Part shown: positions 55,700 to 64,000 of the stretch, one piece after another
Position numbering within the stretch: the first letter of the stretch is position 1
How the letters are laid out: every line of letters starts with the position of its first letter
NCBI GenBank assembly: GCA_947095535.1
Contig: OX352772.1
Span: forward strand, 271,635,940 to 271,699,939
Source: Poecilobothrus nobilitatus
Lineage: Eukaryota; Arthropoda; Insecta; Diptera; Dolichopodidae
Reading direction: 5' to 3'
DNA: 64,000 nt
The notes under the pieces: model-generated
The model's input: the letters and a program-made list of their open reading frames with translations, nothing else
What the model was told of the DNA's origin: nothing
Database searches by the model: none
Made by a program: the position numbers and the translations under genes

Positions 55700-56170
55700 A
55701 TATATCGAAGCGCCAAGAAATCCCAAAAAAAAAAATTCCAAATGCTAAAAAAGAAGATCCCAAAAAATCCCAATACCAAAATCACGAATTCCAAAATCCG
55801 AAAGTAGCCAAATGCCAAATTAGTTATGATATTATAGTTCGTTTTGAATTTAGAGTTGGATGCAAAATCAGCATTGCCGCTTTTTCCAGAATATGTAATG
55901 TATGTATATGCCAGATTCAAATTAGGGGTATAACAAAAGCAAATTTAAAAAGTTAACAACGTTGAAATCTTGAATAAAATGTTAAATCTTTTGGAGTTTT
56001 TTCTCTACAATTTTTGCAACCAATATTTTCTTTTCATTAAATCGACCTACATCTGAAATAAAAAAATTCAAAACGAATTATGATAACGAAAGTGTGGTTT
56101 GAGATTTTGGTATTTGGGATTTTGGAATTTAGGAATTTTTAATTTTGGGATTTTGTGTTTGGGATTTCGT
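55700..56170. repeat. CCAAAATCCC low-complexity repeat in opposite orientations
   Basis: 55,700-55,825 is a run of AATCCCAAA, ATTCCAAA and ACCAAAATC words. 56,100-56,170 has the complementary GATTTTGGTATTTGGGATTT words. The two could pair as an imperfect hairpin with a spacer of about 280 bp. No coding value. Confidence 0.5.
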
Positions 56171-56344
56171 GGCCAACCTAATATATATGTGAGCATACAA
56201 ATGATAAACCTTATGTTTCATTAATTTGGGTTAGATTAGTCTTAGATATAAGTTTTATTAAAAATTAGTACTGTGTGTTTTTGCATTGCAAGCGTCAAAC
56301 AGTTGATTAAATTGCAAGATGAAAAAGTATATTGAAAAAGCATT

Positions 56345-56885
56345 GCATCACTGATTTTTATAGCAAGGGCTCCTAAACGCTCTTATCGTCCAACAGGACG
56401 GTCTTGAACCATGGGCCACAAACAAAAGTTGTAGGGATGGTAAAAATCTTTTAATGATACCCCACGTGATAATATATCGTTGTCTTTTATATTAATGGCT
56501 TATAAACAGTTTCAGCAACCAACCAGAGCGTGCTAGAACAATGTCCCCAAACTAAAGTTGAACAGCTCGCCAAGATATTTTCAACGATACCCCAAATAAT
56601 CATATACAACTGATTTTATATCAAGGGCTTTTAAAATATTAAACAAAAGCTTTCTGAACCAAGCCGGACCTCCTGAAACCAGAGTGCCCAAACAAAAGTT
56701 TTTAAGCTCGCCAAAACCTTTTTAATGATACCGCACATGATAATATACAGCCTACTTTTATATTATGGGCTTATAAAAGCTCTCATGGACCAAGCAGGGC
56801 GTCCTAGAATACTGGTCCCCAAACAAAAGTTGAAGAGCTCGCCAAAACCTTTTCAATGATATCACATATGACGATATTAGGTTAT
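56345..56885 (+). repeat. Tandem array, four units of about 125-145 bp
   Basis: CAAACAAAAGTTGAAGAGCT and variants recur at about 56,410, 56,545, 56,690 and 56,820. Each is followed by CGCCAAAACCTTTTTAATGA and ATACCNCACATGATAATATA and preceded by TTTTATATTAAGGGCTTATA. The units are diverged from one another. Confidence 0.8.
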
Positions 56886-57117
56886 AAATAATGAATTCCT
56901 CATACAACATATAAAGGACTAAAAAGGGCTCCTTTGGAACCAAAAAGATGTAATTTAATGTAATTTTTTTGGATGGTTTCACACCAAACTCTATCAAATG
57001 CCTTTTGCAGCTAGTCTTTATCACATCTAAAAGTGCTTCATCATTCGTTCAGTGGCACAGCTTTATATATATTATAAAAATTACTAAAAAAAATATTGAA
57101 TAAGGTTTTGCTTTCCT

Positions 57118-57172
57118 ATTTGCCTCAAGACTTACGGCGAAAGGTCTCAGGTTCAAATCCCGGGTTCAAAAA
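57118..57172 (+). mobile_element. Possible tRNA-derived repeat (3' half only)
   Basis: TCTCAGGTTCAAATCCCGGG contains a B-box (GGTTCAAATCC), but no A box precedes it. Probably a truncated SINE. Confidence 0.3.
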
Positions 57173-57174
57173 TA

Positions 57175-58585
57175 ATATATAAAAAATAATATAATAATGT
57201 CAACAAAATATTAAACATAATTGTAATTGAATACTTGTACCGAAATGGCCCACATGCTAAAAGCAAAAGGGTCCTAAAAATATCGGCAAATATTTATATC
57301 TGCACGATATAATATAAAAAAAAAAATTTTAGAATATCCTAATTTAATATTTGTTGCTTTTTAACAGCTTTTTATTAACTTGGTTGGGTAAAGGATGGAA
57401 TCTTAGAAGGCATTTTAAACACACTTCCAGTTGAGCTAGAGACTTGAAATTTTCTTCATTAGATCAGATCCCGATGACAATACATGATTTTAAAATAATA
57501 ATATCGAAAAACATTAGAGAAATTAGCTTGATTTCAAAATTAAATTTTCATACAAAGATATAACAGAATTTTTAACAGAATTATTGAACCAAAATAAAAC
57601 ATTTTATCTAAATTTACTAAACTCACCAATGCCAATACCAATACGTATACGTAATACATAAATGTTTTTTTTTTCTTTAAAAGACTATTGTTTTTTATGT
57701 AGACCACTGCATTGTATGTGTACCAATACGTAGGTACGTACTTAAAAATATGTAATAATATGTGCTTCGAAAATATTTTTCGTTTGAAAGCGATGCATTT
57801 GAAAGATATGAATGTGTAAACAAATTAATGTGCCGCACTTGAGAACACAGTGTAAAATTTAATATGCATTTACTTAAAATTTAGTAAGCAAGTGCTAAAT
57901 TCAAGTTTTTTTTCATCAAATCAATTGATTTTTAGTATACATTTTTATTTATAAAAGCAACGTGTTTATTTATAATATTTATATAGATATGTGTTTTTCC
58001 TTTCTTAATTATAATTAAAATAGGGCTTTTCTTTCGAAATTCTTAACATATTAAAATCGCATATTATGGCCCTAACATTGATATCTAAAATGGGAGCTGC
58101 CTTTAAATTAAGATCTATTAGGGAATGATGATCTGCACCACTAATGCCTTTTTCTGAAGTATAAAAACTAAGAATATATTTCCAATTATGTAAAAACATT
58201 AAACAACAAAAAGAATATATTTATTAAAAATAAGAAATCCAGTCATTTTTAGAAATAGTAAATTACAACAATATTTTTCTTTTCAATAACAATAATTATG
58301 AATTAATCATAAAATATATGTTATGTACATACATACATATATATCTACATCGTTTAGAAAAAGCAAAATAATTTTTTTTTAATTCAAAAACATTAGCATT
58401 TAGAAGTAAGCAATTTAATATATTCTCAATTACATAGTTTTAAACCCAAATTTTTTTACTACATATGTAGGTACAAACATGTACAAAAATGGTATGCATA
58501 TTTTTATGTGTGCTGTACTATTAGAAATCTGCTAACACAGTCACACGAAATATCCAAATTCCCAACTATTATTATTTAGTAGATT
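57175..58585. other. AT-rich region without recognisable genes
   Basis: Contains short TACATA/TACGTA runs (57,640-57,740, 58,320-58,350) typical of fly intergenic DNA. No supported feature. Confidence 0.4.
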
Positions 58586-58590
58586 TATCG

Positions 58591-59232
58591 ATTTATTATT
58601 TTTTAATATGTAGGCAACAGTTATATTTATATGAATGGACGGTAAACATAAACGAACAAAAAAAAAATTTTATGTATGCATATGAATGGACGGTTAACAT
58701 AAACGAACAAAAAAAAAATTCAGAATGTTCTACAGCTAATAATTTCTATTTTTGAAATAGACTGTATGCATAAATTTAATATTAAAAAAAAAAAAATAAG
58801 TTCTTAGCGTACCTAAATAACAGAAAAAAAAAGTAAAATGTAATACTGAAAGAAAAATAAAAACGAATAGAAAAAAAGAGAACAAAAAATGTTACTTTGA
58901 TTGTTTTTAAATATTTTTAAAGACTATTCCTTATGTATATGTGCAGATCTGATATTTACCCACATTACAGATAGAAAAAAAGAACTATTAAAATGTTATG
59001 ATTTTAAAAGAAAAAAACATACGTTTGATATTTCCGTACATAACAGATAAAAAAAAAATATTAAAATGTTATGTTATGAAAAGAAAGAAAAATAAAGGCA
59101 GTGTATGAATCGAAGTTTTTAAAGAGTCGCATTTTAAGTGGAAATAAAGAACATTATAAAATTGCAATATTTTTATTTAAATTTTGAATTTAGCTATGCA
59201 ACGTTTTCTTAATTTTTTAAAAATTTTGCCGC
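58591..59232 (+). repeat. Direct duplication, copy 1 (period about 735 bp)
   Basis: Pairs with 59,326-59,892: TTTTAATATGTAGGCAACAG through AGCTATGCAACGTTTTCTTA. Each copy also has an internal repeat of ATGAATGGACGGTAAACATA. There is a 50-bp internal insertion around 58,985-59,075 in this copy only. Confidence 0.85.
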
Positions 59233-59325
59233 ATTATAATATATGCAACACTGAGAAGTTCATCTCATAATATAGATACATATGTATAAGAATGAATATA
59301 TGGCTATTTATGTATGTAGTTATAG

Positions 59326-59892
59326 ATTTATTATTTTTTAATATGTAGGCAACAGTTATATTTATATGAATGGACGGTAAACATAAACGAACAAAAAAAA
59401 TTTTATGTATGCACATGAATGGACGGTTAACATAAACGAACAAAAAAAATTTCAGAATGTTCTATAGCTAATAATTTATAATTTTTGAAATAGACTGTAT
59501 GTATAAATTTAATATTAAAAAAAAAATAAGTTTTTAGCGTACCTAAATAACAGAAAACAAAAAAAAGGAAAATGTAATACTGGAAGAAAAATAAAAACGA
59601 ATAGAAAAAAAAGAGAACAAAAAATGTTACTTTGATTGTTTTTAAATATTTTTAAAGGCTATTTCTTTTATGTATATGTGCAGATCTGATATTTACCCAC
59701 ATAACAGATAGAAAAAAAGAAATATTAAAATGTCATGCTTTAAAGAAAGAAAAAACAAGGCAGTATATAAATCAAAGTTTTCAAAGGGTCGCATTTTTAA
59801 GTGGTAATAAAGAACATTATAAAATTGCAATATTTTTATTTAAATTTTGAATTTAGCTATGCAACGTTTTCTTATTTTTTTAAAAATTTTGC
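59326..59892 (+). repeat. Direct duplication, copy 2
   Basis: Matches copy 1 with small indels in the A runs. The 93 bp between the copies is AT-rich and unrelated to either. Confidence 0.85.
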
Positions 59893-60076
59893 CACAATAA
59901 ATTAATAATAAAAAAATTCAATATATTCTATATTATAACAGGTAATAATATACTTATAGACTGTGAGGGCAACTGTAAAAATTCGAAATGAAACAAGGAA
60001 AAAAGAAAATATCAATTCAATACTTATATTTGTCGTTACTAAAAAGAATAAAATAAAATAAATGAAAAAATTTTTT

Positions 60077-60497
60077 AAAAAAACAGCTTTTTTGAATTAA
60101 AAAGTAGAAAATAAATTTTTAATAGCAAATTTTTCTGTAATTTTCTAAACTATATTGTTACAATCGAGATTTCTTTGAAAAAGTTTATTTCAATATGTCA
60201 AATATATATATAAATATAAGTATATATAAGTTTTAAAGTCTGTGAAATTAAAATAAAAGCTGGAGGCAACAAACGCATGACTATAAACTTATATTTTTAA
60301 ATTTTGCCTCCAGCTTTTATATTAATTTCACAGACTTTAAAACTTATATATACTTATATTTATATATATATTTGACATATTGAAATAAACTTTTTCAAAG
60401 AAATCTCGATTGTAACAATATAGTTTAGAAAATTACAGAAAAATTTGCTATTAAAAATTTATTTTCTACTTTTTAGTTCAAAAAAGCTGTTTTTTTA
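60077..60497. repeat. Near-perfect inverted repeat, 193-bp arms, 34-bp loop
   Basis: The left arm 60,077-60,269 and right arm 60,304-60,497 are reverse complements with two mismatches that I could find (GAATTAAAA against GAACTAAAA near 60,095; AAATTAAAATAA against AAATTAATATAA near 60,253). The loop contains CAAACGCATGACTATAAACT. No clear target duplication lies outside the arms, where A/T runs obscure it. It would fold into a very stable RNA hairpin if transcribed. Confidence 0.95.
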
Positions 60498-60735
60498 AAA
60501 ATTTTTTTTATTTTTTTTTTTAAATTAAATATTTTAGTTGTAACTTCTTAACTCTGTATAGTTACTATATAAAATATTGTAAACATTGAATATCAAAGGA
60601 AACAAACTAAAATAAAAGTAAAATTAAATTAAATTAATAATAAATATAAAAATAATGTAATACATGTCAATTTGTCAAATAATGTTTCTAAAAGTAGTAC
60701 ATTTTAATTTCATGATTAATTAATTAACAACTTAC

Positions 60736-61117
60736 CATTTTTGATATCTAGGTAAGTGTGACAATTTTGTGGTGTATCATCTTCTTCTTGTAGTAAACTT
60801 GAGCATGAATGTGTCGTGTTATCGCTTCTACTAACACCCAAGTCATCAGGACTAAATTTTGATGTATTATTTAATCCAGACTGATCTAATATATTTTCAT
60901 CTGAAGATTCTTCACTTGATATTTCTGATCTATTTAATGATTGATCGCTACTATTATTACTACGATTTTCCTCATCAGATTCTTCATCTGAATCATCTCC
61001 GGCGTCATTATTATTATTCACAACTGTTGATTTATTATTTAAAAATTTGTTACACTTTAATAGTGTAGAATTGAATGAGAGATATTTTGGTAAGTGGATT
61101 ATAGAACAGGAACAATT
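60736..61117 (-). CDS. Candidate internal exon of a host gene, Ser/Asp/Glu/Asn-rich
   Basis: On the minus strand, TTGTTTATCTCAG precedes the segment (good acceptor) and GTAAGT follows it exactly at 60,735-60,730 (consensus donor). Between them one frame is open for 382 bp. It reads NCSCSIIHLPKYLSFNSTLL, then an acidic/Ser/Asn tract (DDSDEESDEENRSNN, SEISSEESSDEN) and KFSPDDLGVSRSDN. No homologue is recognised and the low-complexity tract could keep a frame open by chance. But the two splice signals on both edges of the same frame make a real exon plausible. The 193-bp-arm hairpin would lie in its downstream intron. Confidence 0.4.
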
Positions 61118-61159
61118 CTGAGATAAACAATTGATCAAAATATAGTACATATTATTATA

Positions 61160-62515
61160 TTCACAACATCCAAAATAGAATTGAAATTAAACTAATATTT
61201 TTTCTGTTGTGTAAATTTCTAATAATTTCTAACTTCCGATTAGAAATGAATTTTCGAAAAGTTCTTGGGATCTAAAGTATTCTTGTTTTTGTTATTTAAG
61301 AAAATTTGGAGGATAAAATGCCGTGACTTCAAAATTGTAGATGTACTGCAGTATTACAAAATATAGCGTTCAAAAAGTTTATATGCACAGATATCTACAA
61401 AGTTTGCATTGTTTGCTATACGCAAATAATCAATATAAAGTGAATATTTTATGTATACAAATATTTGTAGCAGCTTTAGTATATATTTCAAATCGTTTTG
61501 TATTTTGATCTATTTTTGTTGGAGTTCATAGTAACTTTGGATGCTTTAAAAAAAATAGTAAAATAGTTTTTGACAATTTTAAGCAGATCTTTACACTTCA
61601 AAAACTTTATATGCAATGTAAATAAATGCATTGTATATTTGTTGTTTCTATCTTCATTGAAGTAAAAGTACTAATACTGTAGTAATACCGCAGATATATA
61701 CAATTCTGAAGTCAGCCATAGTATCAATGCATTAGAAGTCAAGCTAAATCTAAAATGTTATAATATTACGTGTAAGCGACGTTTCATTTTTTTTTTAAAC
61801 TATTTCCACACTTGTACTTGTACTATTTTGTACCCCTTTTGTCTCATTTTATTCCTGCGCTATATGCAACATAAACCTTCTTGAAATAATCAAACTATAA
61901 TAACAATTACTTTTTATTTTTTCCTCAATTAACGGATAGAACTCCTTAACTGTAGCATTATGTGGTTCATATTGAAGAACTAAAATAGAAAAAAGAAAGT
62001 GTTATTCTTTGTACAACTTTATAATAACATTATTTAGATTTAAATTACTAGCAGGTTATAGATAGAAATTCATATGAAAACAAAACTTTTAGAAAATGGC
62101 GAAGAGGCCACGTCTTAATACTCATGGCCATAGGGAAATTCACAAATACAAGTGAACCTCAAGACAATATATGTAAAAGCAATGAAGCATATATGTGAAA
62201 AATAAGAAGATAGCAAAATCACAAGCGAATATCATAATAAAACTGAAATGCACAAAACAGAGCCGCAACAGAAAGCTAAATCTCAAAAGCCTGCAATATG
62301 AATAAGTAGAAACCTAAAGTAGTACTATTATCACAATTTGAGACAAATGTCTGAATAATGAAGAACAAAAATGCAATAAAGCAAGCAAATCCGTCTAGCT
62401 TGGCAGAAAAGTAAACACCAAACGAACGCTTAACGTTAACGAACTTAAAAACAACAGCCAATTGTAGAAAAAATTAGAAATATTTTAATGAATTCAAATT
62501 AAAGAATCAAACTAA
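61160..62515. other. AT-rich region without recognisable genes
   Basis: Only short chance frames. It could be intron or intergenic DNA of the preceding candidate exon's gene. Confidence 0.4.
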
Positions 62516-62520
62516 TATGA

Positions 62521-62640
62521 ATTCCTAGTCACTCAGGGATAACAGGAAATCAGTTTGCCGACAACGGAGCCAAGTTAACTTTAAAAAGTGCAACAATATC
62601 TAGTCAGACTTACTTCCCTGGAGTAAAAGCGAAGGAGAGC
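62521..62640 (+). pseudogene. Non-LTR RNase H fragment
   Basis: The frame reads IPSHSGITGNQFADNGAKLT, the WIPSHVGI-x-GNE-x-AD region of the RNase H domain in jockey/I-type retrotransposons, with Gln and Asn changes at conserved sites. Frame continues without stop to about 62,760 but loses similarity. Confidence 0.6.
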
Positions 62641-62875
62641 CCTCCCCTATATCCACACTGTAGCAATATTATGTCCATTAAGAGTAGTATAAGCTATGTG
62701 TATTTTGGATACAAGAAATGTACATATGGCAACTCTAAAAGGGGGACATATAAAAATAGAGGACAAAAGTGATATTTAGGGTATATGGCAACTCAAAAAA
62801 AAAATTTGTTAGTCATCATCCTAAATATATGCAATATTTTAAATTTTAATTTGATATAATGAAAGCTATAAAATA

Positions 62876-63151
62876 GGGGCTTCGGTAGCCTAGTGGGTAG
62901 GCGTGTGGCGTATTAACCGAAGGAGTGTGGGTTCGATCTCTGCACAGGTCGTAAGTATTTTTTTCTTTACATACCCCCCTTACGACCAAATATAATGTAA
63001 ATATATAGTATATAATATAAACAAAATAAATAATATTAGTATATAATTTAATAATAGTATAAAAAACCTATAATGGCCTTAGTAGCCGATGGTTCAATAA
63101 TATTGCATTACATTTATGTATGTAATATTAATATAAATAAATAAATAAAAT
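62876..63151 (+). mobile_element. tRNA-derived SINE with 13-bp target duplication
   Basis: Begins GGGGCTTCGGTAGCCTAGTG (A box TAGCCTAGTGGGTAGG) and has the B box GGTTCGATCTC at about 62,930. The body contains GGTCGTAAG...CTTACGACC, a 9-bp inverted repeat. It ends in an AATAAATAAATAAAA tail. Flanks AAGCTATAAAATA at 62,863-62,875 and 63,152-63,164 are perfect 13-bp duplications. It differs from the SINE at 20,951 in the head sequence. Confidence 0.9.
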
Positions 63152-63164
63152 AAGCTATAAAATA

Positions 63165-63600
63165 TATGGGGTTGTTAATTTAAAATGTTTACATAAATTC
63201 AGGATGAGACATAAAATTTTAACCTTGAAAATAAAATTAATAATAAAAACAAAAACAAAAAAAAATGGGAAAGCCATCATAAAAATCGTACAGTTTTGTT
63301 AAATGTACCTACTGAGTTTTATAAAAATGCGAAATGAAGAATTTTCGATAAAAAATTTTTGGTGATAAGAAAAAATGAATTTGTGTAATCATGTTCAGAA
63401 AAAAAATATATGACGTCAGGGGATTCCTTTAGTTAAAATATAATAAAAATTGAGTTCTAAAATAATGGAATAATAAAATTTTGTATGTAGGTGTTAATAC
63501 TTAATAATATAGAAAATTAAAATCACATAAGGGAATTCTGTAGAAATTATTTAATAAATGAATGTTTATCATTGAGAAGTATTTTTTTTTTTGCATTTGG
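63165..63600. other. AT-rich spacer
   Basis: No feature supported. Confidence 0.3.
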
Positions 63601-63606
63601 TTTTAA

Positions 63607-64000
63607 ATAAATAAAAAATGTGAAGAAGTTTTGGAAATCCTAAAACAATTTGAAAATGAAAATATTAAATTTGAAAAAGTTACTAGATTTACCAAGAAAT
63701 TTTCAACATCTAAAGGGAAAATACTGCCATTTTTTATTGTACAGGCTTCACCACGTAGCCCTATTAATGAAATTTTGAAGATCAAATCAATAGATCATCT
63801 GATAATCCGATGGGAACGCATAAACAAACCAAACATTATGCAGTGCACACGATGCCAACGCTTTAATCATTCTTCATGCAACTGTAATATGGAGTACAGA
63901 TGTGTGAAATGTGGTAGTAATCACTTACCCGGTAATTGTGCTATAAATCCAGATGGTTCGAAAGATAAGCTATTCTGCACTATGTGTAAAAATTATGGTC
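63607..64000 (+). CDS. Retrotransposon gag-like protein with CCHC zinc knuckles (partial, runs off the edge)
   Basis: The frame is open from a stop at 63,604-63,606 to the window end. It contains KVTRFTKKFSTSKGKILPFF, IIRWERINKPNIMQC, then CTRCQRFNHSSC, a canonical C-x2-C-x3-H-x4-C knuckle CVKCGSNHLPGNC and a third CTMCKNYG. The region before the knuckles matches the gag-associated PRE_C2HC type domain of jockey-like non-LTR elements (family knowledge). No ATG is in frame near the left edge, so the N-terminus is missing or frameshifted. The RNA-binding cysteines are intact. Confidence 0.7.
   Translation, partial: MNKKCEEVLEILKQFENENIKFEKVTRFTKKFSTSKGKILPFFIVQASPRSPINEILKIKSIDHLIIRWERINKPNIMQCTRCQRFNHSSCNCNMEYRCVKCGSNHLPGNCAINPDGSKDKLFCTMCKNYG

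Noticed and set aside
61000..61068. Plus-strand Tyr/Leu-rich frame opposite the candidate exon
   Set aside because: It is the mirror of the acidic Ser/Asn tract and has no splice or start support.
62876..62950. Functional tRNA gene
   Set aside because: A and B boxes are present but the acceptor stem does not close, and the unit continues into a SINE body with a tail and a 13-bp target duplication.

Overview
The window looks like repeat-rich, AT-rich nuclear DNA of an insect, most likely a brachyceran fly. The fly assignment is an inference. It rests on DINE-1/Helentron-like elements with a GTCC-rich mini-me core (1.5-3.9 kb, 24.9 kb, 52.2 kb), a LOA-type non-LTR retrotransposon with a DUF4780 gag-like ORF, tRNA-headed SINEs and several Maverick/Polinton DNA transposons. 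I see no confident intact host gene. The only candidate is one serine/acid-rich exon with good splice signals at 60,736-61,117 (minus).

1-20,777 is a Maverick-derived tandem duplication. Copy A enters from the left edge and ends near 4,467. Copy B runs 4,468-7,292 and resumes at 19,886-20,777. Both carry the same remnants: a truncated major-capsid-like gene and a conserved exonuclease-like ORF of unknown role. Copy A holds a block with Helentron-like DNA and a 142-bp tandem array. Copy B is split by a full-length 12.6-kb Maverick (Mav2, 7,293-19,879) with 6-bp TACATT target duplications and long terminal inverted repeats. On the plus strand Mav2 encodes protein-primed DNA polymerase B, a chromodomain integrase, a Gln-rich protein, an acidic protein and the exonuclease-like protein. 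On the minus strand it carries a leftward virion cluster: small core-like proteins, a minor-capsid-like protein and a capsid stub. Most genes have frameshifts or stops. The adenain-like protease and most of the major capsid gene are deleted, and I find no packaging ATPase.

20.8-26.2 kb holds a SINE, decayed non-LTR reverse-transcriptase pieces and a 470-bp tandem repeat.

26.2-50.95 kb is a very large imperfect palindrome. Its two arms (about 12.7 and 9.4 kb) carry the same nested transposon remnants in mirror order: non-LTR RT, a Ty3/gypsy integrase with a non-LTR tail inside it, and Maverick PolB. They surround a spacer of about 2.7 kb. The arms act as each other's empty-site reference. The left arm alone has a 717-bp MITE and a 3.75-kb LOA element. 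The right arm alone has most of a roughly 145-bp satellite.

51-64 kb has a Ty3-like gag remnant with primer-binding site and LTR, solo Helentron terminus, SINEs, non-LTR fragments, two satellite-like arrays, a near-perfect 193-bp-arm hairpin beside the candidate exon, and a gag-like CCHC ORF running off the right edge.
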